A DNA stretch of 64,000 nt from Bacteroides sp. OF04-15BH (GCF_003477995.1 NZ_QUEM01000002.1:1-64000), one strand, 5' to 3'. Positions 8,609 to 18,890 are shown, counted from the stretch's first letter. Numbers and translations are program-made. The notes: generated from the letters alone by a model not told the origin.

Positions 8609-11600
8609 TTATGGAATGACTACCTTTTTGCCTTTTGGAATGTAGATTCCGTGTTGAGGATCAGAAACGCGGCGTCCGGTCAAGTCATAGAACACCGGGT
8701 CGCTTTCTTGCTCTTCTTCAATCTGGTCAATGCCGGTTGTGATGACTTTCTGGTCTGTTTTAATCAGATTCCAGATAGAAGCACCCCAGCTTTTCGGCTT
8801 CAGGATAATGGTAGAGAAGGAACTTGGGTTGGTATACCAGCTGTAGGTACCGGTCGGATCGATGATGGCAATGCCCTTGTTCGACTGGTCGGTGCTGATT
8901 TCTTCCAGAGTCCATTTCTTGCTTCCGCTGGTACTGTTGTTTACTTTGATGGTCTGGCCTTCCGTGGATGAAGAAACATAGGCCGGCTTGTCGGTTACCT
9001 TACTGTAGATCATCACAGTGCCGTCATCTTGCTTGACAAAGTACCACAGGAAGCCTTTCTGATCAGAGCTCAGTGTCTTCGGCATGGCATTGATGACATT
9101 GGCGTAAGCGTAGTAAGTCGTGAAGTATGCATTCTGAATCTGATAGTAATACTCTTCAGAGATATTGTCTAACAGGCTCTTTCTCGGCATTTCCAGGAAT
9201 TGGTTGTAAAGGGCGACATAGCTCTTGTAAGTAGCTTCGGAGATGATTTCCGTTCCGCTCAATACAGCCTGTGCCGGAGCGATGAGATCGTTCTTGAGGA
9301 AAGTGATGGCCTCTTCGGTCGGTTCGCCATATCCTCCGGTCAGCGGAGTTTCTGCAATGCGGTTGCATTTATACACCAGTCCCTCCAATTGCTTTCTGAA
9401 GTCTGTCACTTCTACCAGATACCAGGTACTTGCACTGCATAACTTCGGTTCGTTCTTGGCCATTACGAAGCCGCTTCCGGTTCCGGTGAGGCGTTTGACA
9501 TTACCTGTTGCCGCATCTGAATATCCGGATACAGCCGAGATCGTTACAACGCCCGGAATGTAAGTATAGCTGCCATTGGCTATAGTGGCTTTGTCAATGC
9601 GGAGCGGAGTGCCGGCTTCGGTGCCCAGTGTGGCATTGCTGCCGAAGCTGTTCATCTGTACCTGCTTGTCTGAACCGTAGTTCTTCATGAGGTAACTGTC
9701 ATTGTTCTGCTCGAAAATCCACAGTTCTTCCGGCTCGGTTTGAGGAGTATAATGAATGCGGATGTTGTCTCCGTCCTGATACATGCTTGAACCGGCATAC
9801 TGCTGCTTGTAATAAGTTGATGCAGAAATCAGCTGGTAGACCTTGCCGGCCTGCGGCATCTGTATGGCACCATTCTTATAATTCTCGGTAGCTTCCTTCA
9901 AGGCTGCGATATTGGCTTCTTCCGGTGTTGCTGCCGCTTGGGTATAGGCTGCATCCAGAGCATCGTGCAATGTTGCGGACGGATAACCCACACCGCCGCG
10001 AACGGCCTGGTCCAGAATATCCTTGGCATCCTTCAGAGCCTGTTCGTTCTCGTCCAGTTCTTCCGGAGTGATGTAATGCTTGGCGTAATTCAGACCTTTG
10101 TATTCAAAGATTGCCGTATGAGTCTGCAGGCGGCGCAGGAAACTGGTCCAGTCCTTGCTGCTGTTGGGCAACCAGGCAATTTCTGAAAGCGCCAGCAGAC
10201 GGGGGAGCAGCTGATACTCCAGCTCGATGCTGTCGTTACAGGTCTCGGTCCACATGTTGGCCTGTACGCCCAAGGCAAAGTCTTCGCGGCCAGAGAGAGG
10301 AGATAATGGATTCAGACTGTATACGGTTTCCAAAGAAACGACTTTGGTCTCGCTCCATCCTCCGTAGTACGGCTCGTCTACAACAGTCTGACCAGGACCG
10401 ACCTGCATCATGTCCAGATACAGATGAGAATGAGGAGTGGCAATGCTCTTCAGGCCTTTGTCGGCGGCTTCGCTCATCTTGTTGATGCTGTTCCAGGCCA
10501 TGACTACCGGCTTGACGGTGTTGGTGGCATGCCAGTGTGACAACAGCTCGTCCCATACCACGATGTCTTTGTTGTATTTCTCTTTTACATATATACCCAG
10601 TTCCTCAACCAGCCAGGATTGCAGTTCCTGCACACCGGCCAGTCCTTCGTCTTGCACACGTTTCAGACAGTCGGCATTGGTGCTCCATTGGGTTGTCGGA
10701 CACTCGTCGCCGCCAAAATGGATATAAGGATATGGGAAAATGCCGGCCAGATTGTCGAGAATACATTTCAGGAAGTCGATGACTTCGTCTTTGCCGACAT
10801 TCAGCACATCTTCGGAAACACCGCTGTCCAGACGGACAGAATATTTCTTTGTCGGGTCACAGCTCAACTCCGGATAGGCTGTAACGGCGGCCACCATGTG
10901 GCCCGGAAAATCCACTTCCGGAAGAATTTCGATATAGCGTTCCTTGGCATAGGCTACAATTTCTTTCAGGTCATCCTGAGTGTACCACATGCCACGGCCG
11001 TATTCTGTGTCGTCAAAGAATTTGCCGCTGCCGTCGCCCGGGCTTACGAAAGAGCCGCTTCGGATGCTGCCCACTTCGGTCAGTTTCGGATATTCCGGAA
11101 TCTCGATACGCCAGCCCTGGTCATCAGTCAAATGCCAGTGCAGGATGTTCAGTTTGTAAGTTGCCATCAGGTCGATGATACGCTTTACCTCTTCCTTGCT
11201 GAAGAAGTGGCGGGCTATGTCGAGCATAAAGCCACGGTAGCCTACATTCGGCTTGTCCTCAATGCTTAGGAACGGAACCTCCCATACGGTGTTTTCAGCT
11301 TTGGCCTGAGCATAGATTTCGCGCGGCATCATCTGCTTCAGGGTTTGCAGACCATAGAAGAAACCGGCGCCGGTAGAGGCCTTGAGGGTAATCCGGTCAT
11401 CCTCAACCTGCAGGGTGTAAGCTTCTTTTTCAACACTTTCATCCTGAATCAGGTTGATGGCTTTTGCTTCGCTGGTACCGGTACTCTCTTTAAGAGCCAG
11501 TTCTATTCCAGAAGTCTTCTTTAATTGCTCGGCAAAACTGCTGACTGTGTTCTGAATGTCTTGAGTTTCGCTAGGAACATAAGTGATGGCTGTCAGGGTG

Positions 11601-12184
11601 TTCAGGGCTAAAGTTCCTTCTTTCCGTTCTTTGAGTGAAGTTGGGTAAGGGATGATGCCGTACTTGCCAATAGACTGGTATTCTTCAAGAGACATGAACT
11701 TGAGCGGATTGTTTCCGTCGTTCTTGTCCCACAGACCCAATTCTTTACCTACTCCGGCTCCACCGAACTGGTTCATGGATACGGCAGCATTGCTTTGGGG
11801 CTGTATCTCGAATCCGCCCAGATAAGATGCGTTTTCGGTGCTGACAATGCGGAACAGCTGATTGTCTGACGGGGCGCTGCCAGAATAGAACTTTCCATTC
11901 TTGGAAGCCGAGTTGACATACAGCACCTGATTGGTCTTACTGGTCAATTTAAAACCATTGCTTTCGTCGCCTTCTATCTTCCAGAGCTGGGCGTCAGAAC
12001 CCGAAGCCGCAGCTGTGCGGACAAGCGCACCGTCGCCCTGAGCCTCCAGAACATTGCCTTGGTTCAGAAATTGAATAAGATACCATACACTTTTTTCCGG
12101 AGTACTGATTTCCGGAAAATCAACTGCTTGTACCTGGGTGATTCCCAATAATGTGCACAAAAGAAATAGTAGTTTTTTAATCAT
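8609..12184 (-). CDS. Large GH20 beta-hexosaminidase with sorting-like tail
   Basis: Secreted family 20 hexosaminidase of 1191 aa, about twice the usual length. Order seen: signal peptide (cleavage near residue 20, TQVQA), a ricin-like/beta-trefoil-looking region about 25-165 (repeated LWKI, LFRI motifs), GH20b domain about 175-300, catalytic barrel about 310-680 with GYRGFMLDIARHFF and HFGGDE (catalytic D493-E494), a helical linker, a second trefoil-looking region about 790-940, more helices, and a C-terminal FYDLTGRRVSDPQHGIYI motif. That ending resembles the type IX secretion type A sorting domain or its relic. Probably acts on host or dietary glycans with carbohydrate-binding help. Single-gene unit with its own terminator. 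Confidence 0.92.
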   Translation of the reverse strand: MIKKLLFLLCTLLGITQVQAVDFPEISTPEKSVWYLIQFLNQGNVLEAQGDGALVRTAAASGSDAQLWKIEGDESNGFKLTSKTNQVLYVNSASKNGKFYSGSAPSDNQLFRIVSTENASYLGGFEIQPQSNAAVSMNQFGGAGVGKELGLWDKNDGNNPLKFMSLEEYQSIGKYGIIPYPTSLKERKEGTLALNTLTAITYVPSETQDIQNTVSSFAEQLKKTSGIELALKESTGTSEAKAINLIQDESVEKEAYTLQVEDDRITLKASTGAGFFYGLQTLKQMMPREIYAQAKAENTVWEVPFLSIEDKPNVGYRGFMLDIARHFFSKEEVKRIIDLMATYKLNILHWHLTDDQGWRIEIPEYPKLTEVGSIRSGSFVSPGDGSGKFFDDTEYGRGMWYTQDDLKEIVAYAKERYIEILPEVDFPGHMVAAVTAYPELSCDPTKKYSVRLDSGVSEDVLNVGKDEVIDFLKCILDNLAGIFPYPYIHFGGDECPTTQWSTNADCLKRVQDEGLAGVQELQSWLVEELGIYVKEKYNKDIVVWDELLSHWHATNTVKPVVMAWNSINKMSEAADKGLKSIATPHSHLYLDMMQVGPGQTVVDEPYYGGWSETKVVSLETVYSLNPLSPLSGREDFALGVQANMWTETCNDSIELEYQLLPRLLALSEIAWLPNSSKDWTSFLRRLQTHTAIFEYKGLNYAKHYITPEELDENEQALKDAKDILDQAVRGGVGYPSATLHDALDAAYTQAAATPEEANIAALKEATENYKNGAIQMPQAGKVYQLISASTYYKQQYAGSSMYQDGDNIRIHYTPQTEPEELWIFEQNNDSYLMKNYGSDKQVQMNSFGSNATLGTEAGTPLRIDKATIANGSYTYIPGVVTISAVSGYSDAATGNVKRLTGTGSGFVMAKNEPKLCSASTWYLVEVTDFRKQLEGLVYKCNRIAETPLTGGYGEPTEEAITFLKNDLIAPAQAVLSGTEIISEATYKSYVALYNQFLEMPRKSLLDNISEEYYYQIQNAYFTTYYAYANVINAMPKTLSSDQKGFLWYFVKQDDGTVMIYSKVTDKPAYVSSSTEGQTIKVNNSTSGSKKWTLEEISTDQSNKGIAIIDPTGTYSWYTNPSSFSTIILKPKSWGASIWNLIKTDQKVITTGIDQIEEEQESDPVFYDLTGRRVSDPQHGIYIPKGKKVVIP

Positions 12185-12682
12185 TTTGGAATTAGATTTA
12201 TGAATAATGCACCGAACATGGACTGTAGACGTCCGGTTCGATATGAAAAATAATGAACTTGATTCAGGTTCCCTTTCAGAAGTTACGTATTTTTTCCGAA
12301 TCGTTTTTATAGCTTGCTGAGGCTGTGCTCTTTATGCGAACTTTGGCGATACAAAACGCCAATTTTATAAGAGAATCTTCACGATCCTTTTTCATCATTC
12401 CATGTTGAATTTTCACAAAAATAAGAACTTTATAATATATATGTAAGTGATTAACAATCTTTATTATCATAAATGATAAATGAGACTTCCATTTCCTCCT
12501 TTCTCCTTGAATATCGGTTCGTGAAGAGCCCGGAATAAGAACGCACCAGAGGTATAATCCGGTAGCAGGGTCGTGGCGGATCGGATAACTTCTTTCGAAA
12601 GACTGCTCTTTTCTTTGGCTGTATTATTTGTGAAACTCAACTAAAAATAAACGGATAAATGGGATTATTCTATAATATTCTG
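12185..12682. other. Intergenic region between GH20 and glyQS
   Basis: About 500 bp between divergent genes with no credible coding frame or RNA fold recognised. It should hold the GH20 promoter (minus strand), but no TAnnTTTG element is clear there. Confidence 0.5.
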
Positions 12683-12690
12683 TATCTTTG
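12683..12690 (+). promoter_or_regulatory. -7 element upstream of glyQS
   Basis: TATCTTTG followed by GCAC matches TAnnTTTG; leader about 47 nt. No good -33 match. Confidence 0.6.
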
Positions 12691-12743
12691 CACTTTGTCC
12701 GATTGGATGACATTTTATAGAATATTCAATAATATACAAAAAT

Positions 12744-14288
12744 ATGGCACAGCAAGAAGATGTATTTAAGAAAATCGTATCCCATTGCAAGGAATATGGT
12801 TTTGTTTTTCCTTCCAGTGAGATTTACGACGGTTTGGGAGCTGTTTATGATTATGGACAGAACGGTGTAGAGTTGAAGAACAATATCAAACAGTACTGGT
12901 GGCAGAGCATGGTGCTGCTTCACGAGAACATTGTGGGTATTGATGCAGCAATCTTTATGCACCCGACAACCTGGAAAGCCAGCGGTCACGTAGATGCTTT
13001 CAACGATCCGTTGATTGACAACCGTGACAGCAAGAAGCGTTATCGTGCCGATGTGCTGATTGAAGATCAGATTGCCAAATACGACGAGAAGATCAATAAG
13101 GAAGTAGCCAAGGCTGCCAAGAAGTTTGGCGACAGCTTTGACGAAGAGAAATTCCGCAGCACCAACCCGCGCGTGTTGGAGCATCAGCAGAAGCGTGATG
13201 CGTTGCATCAGCGTTTTAGCGATGCCATGAACGCAAACGATTTGGCCGAGATCAAGCAGATTATTTTGGATGAAGGCATTGTTTGTCCGATCAGCGGCAC
13301 ACACAACTGGACCGATGTTCGTCAGTTTAACCTGATGTTCAAGACTGAGATGGGATCTACTGCTGAAGGTGCTTCTACCATCTATCTTCGTCCGGAGACT
13401 GCACAGGGTATCTTTGTGAACTATCTAAATGTGCAGAAAACCGGCCGTATGAAACTTCCGTTCGGTATTGCGCAGATTGGTAAAGCATTCCGTAATGAGA
13501 TTGTGGCCCGTCAGTTTATCTTCCGTATGCGTGAGTTTGAGCAGATGGAGATGCAGTTCTTTGTAAAACCGGGAACTGAACTGGAATGGTTCGAGACCTG
13601 GAAGAAGACCCGTATGGCTTGGCATCAGGCTCTGGGCTTCGGTGCAGAGAACTATCGTTTCCACGATCACGAGAAGTTGGCACACTACGCTAATGCTGCT
13701 TCTGACATTGAGTTCAAGATGCCTTTCGGATTCAAGGAAGTAGAAGGTATTCACAGCCGTACTAACTTCGACCTGAGCCAGCACGCCAAGTTCTCAGGAA
13801 AGAAGATCGAGTACTTTGATCCGGAAACCAACGAAAGCTATACTCCGTACGTGATCGAGACTTCTATCGGTGTAGACCGTATGTTCCTGACTATCATGAG
13901 TCACAGCTATCAGGAAGAAAAATTGGAGAACGGCGAAACTCGTGTCGTATTGAAGTTGCCGGCAGCTTTGGCTCCTGTGAAGCTGGCTGTTATGCCGTTG
14001 GTAAAGAAGGACGGTCTGCCAGAGAAGGCACACGAGATCATCAACGAACTCCGTTTCCACTTCAACTGCAAGTACGACGAGAAGGATTCTATCGGTAAGC
14101 GCTACCGTCGTCAGGATGCTGTGGGAACTCCGTTCTGTGTGACAGTGGACTATGACACCCTGAAAGATAATACCGTTACATTGCGTTATCGCGACACGAT
14201 GGAGCAGAAGCGTGTGCCGGTAAGTGAGTTGCGCGCTTTGATTGAAGATCAGGTGAGCATCACTTCTTTGTTGAAGAAAATTTTATAA
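12744..14288 (+). CDS. glyQS: Glycyl-tRNA synthetase (alpha2 type)
   Basis: Charges tRNA-Gly with glycine in the cytoplasm. The 514-aa protein is the single-chain class II enzyme, not the alpha2-beta2 form. Visible class II motifs are FRNEIVARQFIFRMREFEQMEM (quoted in part: motif 2 begins FRNEI at about 250) and the C-terminal motif 3 IGVDRMF. YLRPETAQGIFVNY is the family signature, and the anticodon-binding domain starts near residue 415 (APVKLAVMPL). Start is supported by the -7 element 54 bp upstream and by the usual N-terminus. Followed after 21 bp by an FKBP gene, probably co-transcribed. Confidence 0.95.
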   Translation: MAQQEDVFKKIVSHCKEYGFVFPSSEIYDGLGAVYDYGQNGVELKNNIKQYWWQSMVLLHENIVGIDAAIFMHPTTWKASGHVDAFNDPLIDNRDSKKRYRADVLIEDQIAKYDEKINKEVAKAAKKFGDSFDEEKFRSTNPRVLEHQQKRDALHQRFSDAMNANDLAEIKQIILDEGIVCPISGTHNWTDVRQFNLMFKTEMGSTAEGASTIYLRPETAQGIFVNYLNVQKTGRMKLPFGIAQIGKAFRNEIVARQFIFRMREFEQMEMQFFVKPGTELEWFETWKKTRMAWHQALGFGAENYRFHDHEKLAHYANAASDIEFKMPFGFKEVEGIHSRTNFDLSQHAKFSGKKIEYFDPETNESYTPYVIETSIGVDRMFLTIMSHSYQEEKLENGETRVVLKLPAALAPVKLAVMPLVKKDGLPEKAHEIINELRFHFNCKYDEKDSIGKRYRRQDAVGTPFCVTVDYDTLKDNTVTLRYRDTMEQKRVPVSELRALIEDQVSITSLLKKIL

Positions 14289-14309
14289 TCTATAAAACCC
14301 GATAAAGAA

Positions 14310-14972
14310 ATGAGAAAATGCGTATGGTATCTGTGTTGCCTGTTTCTGTCGGCCTTTGCATTTGTCGCTTGTGACGAAAACGATGCGACCTTTGACAAAT
14401 ACGAAGGATGGCAGCAGCGTAATAAGGTATATTTTGAGCAAGTGGCCGATACGGCCCGACGCGCGATTGCTGCGGCCAAAGCCGAGCATGGCGACCAGTG
14501 GGAGCAACATTGCGACTGGCGAATGTTTCAGAGCTATTATAAGGTAGCTGGAAGTGCAGCCACCCTGACCGATTCAATCTGTGTAAAAGTTCTGAATACC
14601 GGAACAGGCAAGGGCTGTCCCATGTCAACAGATACCGTCCGTGTGCATTATCGGGGTATGCTGATGCCAACAAAGGATATCGTAAACGGAAAGGACACGC
14701 TGGTACAGGAAGTCTTTGATTACAGTTTTGTACCTCCATTGGATCTGAATCTGGCTTTCCCGAAGCTGCTGGGCGTATCCGGTACGATTGTCGGTTTCGG
14801 TACGGCATTGCAGTATATGCATTGCGGTGACCGATGGATGCTTTACATACCTGAAACACTGGGTTATGGAAGCACGGCTCAGGACAAGATACCGGCTTAT
14901 TCGACCATCATGTTTGATGTGACGCTGGTAGACTATTATTCTCCGGGATCGAATATTCCGGACTGGCATTAG
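14310..14972 (+). CDS. FKBP-type peptidyl-prolyl isomerase lipoprotein
   Basis: Likely periplasmic prolyl cis-trans isomerase. The 220-aa product has a lipoprotein signal ending AFVAC (C21), a helical N-terminal part, and an FKBP domain from about residue 100: TVRVHYRGML, VGFGTALQYMHCGDRWMLYIPETLGYG and a final STIMFDVTLVDY, which matches the family's ending. The domain contains an insertion after the first strand (KDIVNGKDTLVQ). Sits 21 bp after glyQS and is followed by a hairpin. Whether it folds envelope proteins is inferred from family. Confidence 0.88.
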   Translation: MRKCVWYLCCLFLSAFAFVACDENDATFDKYEGWQQRNKVYFEQVADTARRAIAAAKAEHGDQWEQHCDWRMFQSYYKVAGSAATLTDSICVKVLNTGTGKGCPMSTDTVRVHYRGMLMPTKDIVNGKDTLVQEVFDYSFVPPLDLNLAFPKLLGVSGTIVGFGTALQYMHCGDRWMLYIPETLGYGSTAQDKIPAYSTIMFDVTLVDYYSPGSNIPDWH

Positions 14973-14985
14973 AAGAGAAAACAAT

Positions 14986-15027
14986 CAGGCCTGCATGCTC
15001 TTGAATTTTCAAGGGCATGCAGGCCTG
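14986..15027 (+). terminator. Terminator of glyQS-FKBP unit
   Basis: 13-bp stem CAGGCCTGCATGC (14986-14998) with 15015-15027, continued inward by CTTGAA/TTCAAG, then a short T-rich TCTTTAT. Confidence 0.75.
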
Positions 15028-15159
15028 TCTTTATGAGACAAACCGGGTAAAAAAGTTCTGACGTGCTCTTATTTGAGGCATACTTGTGATTAAATGTTCT
15101 AACAAGATATAAATAAGAGAAAAATAAGGCTTTGGGGTGTAGAATCCGAAAAAAAACAT

Positions 15160-15167
15160 TAATTTTG
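15160..15167 (+). promoter_or_regulatory. -7 element upstream of carboxylase operon
   Basis: TAATTTTG matches TAnnTTTG and is followed by CAC. A TTTG lies further upstream at 15131-15134 but with a 25-bp spacer. The implied leader is about 120 nt, long for this genome. Confidence 0.55.
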
Positions 15168-15292
15168 CACAATTGCTAGGATTTTGTGACATTGGGGCTG
15201 TTTCTGTATGATACTGATTTGCGAACAGTCTGATGTCTGCAACAGATCAATATCCCGTGTAAACAAAACTACAACAAATAAAATAAACAAAT

Positions 15293-16837
15293 ATGGTTGT
15301 ATCTAATAATACCCCGCATCACACTGCAATTCGCAAAGTTCTTATCGCCAACCGCGGTGAGATTGCTGTGCGTGTCATGCGTTCTTGTCGAGAAATGGAG
15401 ATCCGTTCTGTGGCTGTGTTTTCAGAAGCCGACAGAACAGCCAAGCATGTATTGTATGCCGATGAAGCCTGCTGCATCGGTCCTGCTGCATCGAAGGACA
15501 GCTATCTGAACATAGATAAGATCATCGCTGCGGCGAAGAAGCATCAGGTTGATGCCATTCATCCGGGTTATGGTTTCCTTTCGGAAAACTCAGAGTTTGC
15601 GCGTCGCTGCAAGGAAGAAGGAATTATCTTCATCGGTCCTACAGCAGAAACCATGGATATGATGGGAGACAAGATCTCGGCACGTACCTGCATGAAAGCC
15701 GCTCAGGTTCCGGTCGTTCCGGGCACAGAGAAAGGATTGCAGAGTCCTGAAGAAGCTTTGGCTGTAGCCAAGGAGATCGGTTTCCCTGTGATGATGAAAG
15801 CCTCTATGGGAGGTGGCGGTAAAGGTATCCGTCTGATTCACGACGAGAGCGAAGTGAAGGAAGCCTATCTTTCTGCCAAGTCAGAATCTTTGTCTTCATT
15901 TGGTGACGACACGGTTTATATTGAGAAATTTGTAGAGGAGCCGCATCATATTGAGTTCCAGATATTGGGAGATATGTATGGCAATGTGATCCATTTGTAT
16001 GAGCGCGAGTGCTCCGTACAGCGCCGCAATCAGAAGATCGTAGAGGAGAGTCCTTCTCCATTCGTTACTCCTGAACTGCGCGAAAAGATGGGTCAGGCTG
16101 CCGTTGCAGCTGCCAAGGCCGTAAATTATGTCGGCGCCGGTACCATTGAGTTCCTGGTAGACAAGAACCGCAACTTCTACTTCCTGGAGATGAACACCCG
16201 TTTGCAGGTGGAGCATCCGATTACCGAGGAAGTGGTTGGCGTGGATCTGGTAAAAGAGCAGATCAATGTGGCCAGCGGACTGCCTTTGCGCCTGAAGCAG
16301 GAAGACATCAAGCAGCGCGGACACGCCATCGAGTGCCGTATCTGTGCCGAGGATACCGAGTTCAATTTCATGCCGTCGCCGGGAATGATCCGTCAGCTGG
16401 TTGAGCCGAACGGTATCGGTGTGCGCTTCGACAGCTATGTGTACGAGGGTTATGAAATCCCGATTCACTATGATCCGATGATCGGTAAGCTGATCGTCTG
16501 GGCGGTGAACCGCGAATATGCCATCGAGCGTATGCGTCGTGTGCTCTACGAGTTCAAGATAACAGGCGTAAAGAACAATATCAGTTATTTGAGAAAGATC
16601 ATGTCCACTCCGGATTTCGTGGAAGGACATTACGATACAGGCTTCATTGCAAAGAATGCCGAGTCCCTGAAGCACAAGAACAGTTCTAAGGGTACTGCCG
16701 AGAATATCGCAATCATTGCAGCCTATATTGACTATCTGATGAATTTGGAAGAGAATGCTTCTGCCGGTTTGAAGGACAATAGTCCGATCAGTCGCTGGCG
16801 AGCCTTCGGTTTACATAAAGGTGTTCTAAGAATTTAA
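15293..16837 (+). CDS. accC: Biotin carboxylase subunit of acyl-CoA carboxylase
   Basis: ATP-dependent carboxylation of biotin on the carrier protein, first half-reaction of a biotin-dependent carboxylase. The 514-aa product has the biotin-carboxylase N domain (KVLIANRGEIAVRV from about 15), ATP-grasp domain with MGGGGKGIR near 170-180, and the signature FLEMNTRLQVEHPITE near 300. A C-terminal extension beyond the usual roughly 450 residues ends ISRWRAFGLHKGVLRI. Stop is 2 bp from the next gene's start. Together with the next two genes it probably forms propionyl-CoA carboxylase in the succinate-propionate pathway. Symbol follows common annotation. Confidence 0.92.
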   Translation: MVVSNNTPHHTAIRKVLIANRGEIAVRVMRSCREMEIRSVAVFSEADRTAKHVLYADEACCIGPAASKDSYLNIDKIIAAAKKHQVDAIHPGYGFLSENSEFARRCKEEGIIFIGPTAETMDMMGDKISARTCMKAAQVPVVPGTEKGLQSPEEALAVAKEIGFPVMMKASMGGGGKGIRLIHDESEVKEAYLSAKSESLSSFGDDTVYIEKFVEEPHHIEFQILGDMYGNVIHLYERECSVQRRNQKIVEESPSPFVTPELREKMGQAAVAAAKAVNYVGAGTIEFLVDKNRNFYFLEMNTRLQVEHPITEEVVGVDLVKEQINVASGLPLRLKQEDIKQRGHAIECRICAEDTEFNFMPSPGMIRQLVEPNGIGVRFDSYVYEGYEIPIHYDPMIGKLIVWAVNREYAIERMRRVLYEFKITGVKNNISYLRKIMSTPDFVEGHYDTGFIAKNAESLKHKNSSKGTAENIAIIAAYIDYLMNLEENASAGLKDNSPISRWRAFGLHKGVLRI

Positions 16838-16839
16838 TT

Positions 16840-17355
16840 ATGGAAATACGTATTGGTGATCGAGTGGCTGATGTGCAGCTGCTCAGCAAAGAAGGCAACA
16901 ACGTTCATATCAGCATTGACGGTGTTGAGTATGAAGTGGACGTGGCGATGGTAGAACGCGGTGGATGTTCTGTTCTCTATGCAGGAAAATCTTACAATGC
17001 GGAATTCGTGCGTTCGGACAACGGAAAGAACTACAAGGTGAATACCAATTTCTCTACCTATGACGTGGAGATCATTGATTCCAGCGCCAAGTATCTGCGC
17101 ATGAAGAAAGGTTCGGACGAACTTCAGGACAATAAGATCGTATCGCCGATGCCGGGTAAGATTGTCAGCGTGCCGGTGCAGGTGGGCGATCATCTGAATG
17201 CCGGTGATACTGCCGTGGTGATTGAGGCCATGAAGATGCAGAGCAATTACAAGGTAAGTTCCGACTGTACTGTAAAGGAGATCCTAATCAAAGAAGGAGA
17301 TACGGTTGCTGCCGATCAAGTTCTTATTCTTTTAACTTTAGACGAGGATAAATAA
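16840..17355 (+). CDS. Biotin carboxyl carrier protein
   Basis: Carrier that shuttles carboxyl-biotin between the two catalytic subunits. The 171-aa protein ends in a biotinyl domain with the EAMKMQ motif; Lys132 is the expected biotinylation site. The N-terminal 90 residues form a beta-rich region as seen in carrier subunits of propionyl-CoA carboxylases and biotin-dependent decarboxylases. Two-base gaps to both neighbours show tight co-transcription. Confidence 0.9.
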   Translation: MEIRIGDRVADVQLLSKEGNNVHISIDGVEYEVDVAMVERGGCSVLYAGKSYNAEFVRSDNGKNYKVNTNFSTYDVEIIDSSAKYLRMKKGSDELQDNKIVSPMPGKIVSVPVQVGDHLNAGDTAVVIEAMKMQSNYKVSSDCTVKEILIKEGDTVAADQVLILLTLDEDK

Positions 17356-17357
17356 AC

Positions 17358-18890
17358 ATGGAAAGAGAAGAACAATATAACAAGTTTCATGAGATAAACA
17401 AGGCTGCCGAGGCTGGCGGCGGTGTAGACCGCATCCAGAAGCAGCACGAGAGCGGCAAGATGACTGCCCGCGAGCGTATTGACATGCTGTTGGATAAGGG
17501 CACATTTGTAGAGATGGACAAGCTGGCCATCCACAAGTGCACCAACTTCGGTATGGACAAGAATCATATTCCGGGCGACGGTGTCGTTTCCGGATACGGT
17601 AAGATCAACGGCCGTCTGGTCTTTGTTTATGCTTACGACTTTACCGTTTACGGAGGTACGCTGAGTGCCGTAAACTCCAAGAAGATTGTGAAGGTGCAGG
17701 AACTGGCGCTGAAGAACGGCGCTCCGATCATTGCCCTGAACGATTCAGGCGGTGCCCGTATTCAGGAGGGTGTAGAGAGCTTGACCGGTTACGCTTCCAT
17801 CTTCTATCAGAACACCATTTCTTCGGGTGTGATTCCGCAGATTTCTGCCATCATGGGTCCTTGCGCCGGTGGTGCCTGCTATTCTCCGGCTCTGACTGAC
17901 TTCATCTTCATGGTGAAGGAGAACAGCCACATGTTCGTGACCGGACCGGATGTTGTGAAGACCGTGACTCACGAAGATGTAAACAAGGAAGAGCTCGGCG
18001 GTGCCTATACACACAGCAGCAAGAGCGGTGTGTCACACTTCCTAGGTAACAGCGAGGAAGAGGTGCTCATGGCAATCCGTGAACTGCTCACTTTCCTGCC
18101 GTCAAACAATATGGACGATGCGCCGGTAAGCCCGTCTAAGGACGATGTAAACCGCATTGAAGAGGCTTTGCAGACTGTAGTTCCGGTAGATCCGAACATG
18201 CCTTACGATATGAAGGACATCATCGAGCCGGTACTCGACGATCACTACTTCTTCGAGATTATGCCGCATTTTGCCAAGAATGCTTTGGTGGGATTCGGTC
18301 GTCTGGGCGGCCGCTCAGTGGGTATCGTAGCCAACCAGCCGGCTTATCTGGCAGGTGTGCTGGATATTGATGCTTCAGACAAGATGGCCCGTTTCATCCG
18401 TTTCTGCGACTGTTTCAACATTCCGGTGGTTACTTTCGTAGACGTTCCGGGATTCCTGTGCGGAACCAACCAGGAGCACAACGGTATCATCCGTCACGGA
18501 GCCAAGATCGTGTTTGCCTATGCTGAGGCCACTGTTCCTAAACTGACCGTGATTACCCGTAAGGCTTACGGTGGTGCCTACATCGTGATGTCCAGCAAGC
18601 AGATCGGTTCGGACGTGAACTTCGCTTATCCTACTGCCGAGGTGGCTGTGATGGGTGCCGAGGGTGCTGTAAATATCTTGTACCGCAAGGCCGACGAGGA
18701 GACCAAGCAGAAGGCTATTCAGGAATACAAGGAAAACTTTGCCAATCCTTATCGTGTGGCTGAACTGGGTTATATCGATGAGATCATCGAGCCTAAGGAT
18801 ACCCGTAAGAAGCTGATTCAGGGATTGGAGATGGCCCGCAACAAGATGAATACCCTGCCTCCGAAGAAGCACGGAAATATTCCATTGTAA
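17358..18890 (+). CDS. pccB: Acyl-CoA carboxylase carboxyltransferase subunit
   Basis: Transfers the carboxyl group from biotin to an acyl-CoA, most likely propionyl-CoA. The 510-aa protein has both crotonase-like halves: N half with NDSGGARIQEGVESL and GPCAGGACYSPALTDF, C half with VPGFLCGTNQEHNGIIRHGAK and GGAYIVMSSK, ending with HGNIPL. Length and motifs fit the PccB/MmdA family. MmdA decarboxylases use the same fold, and the neighbouring biotin carboxylase argues for a carboxylase. Last gene of a three-gene operon, followed by a strong terminator. Confidence 0.9.
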   Translation: MEREEQYNKFHEINKAAEAGGGVDRIQKQHESGKMTARERIDMLLDKGTFVEMDKLAIHKCTNFGMDKNHIPGDGVVSGYGKINGRLVFVYAYDFTVYGGTLSAVNSKKIVKVQELALKNGAPIIALNDSGGARIQEGVESLTGYASIFYQNTISSGVIPQISAIMGPCAGGACYSPALTDFIFMVKENSHMFVTGPDVVKTVTHEDVNKEELGGAYTHSSKSGVSHFLGNSEEEVLMAIRELLTFLPSNNMDDAPVSPSKDDVNRIEEALQTVVPVDPNMPYDMKDIIEPVLDDHYFFEIMPHFAKNALVGFGRLGGRSVGIVANQPAYLAGVLDIDASDKMARFIRFCDCFNIPVVTFVDVPGFLCGTNQEHNGIIRHGAKIVFAYAEATVPKLTVITRKAYGGAYIVMSSKQIGSDVNFAYPTAEVAVMGAEGAVNILYRKADEETKQKAIQEYKENFANPYRVAELGYIDEIIEPKDTRKKLIQGLEMARNKMNTLPPKKHGNIPL

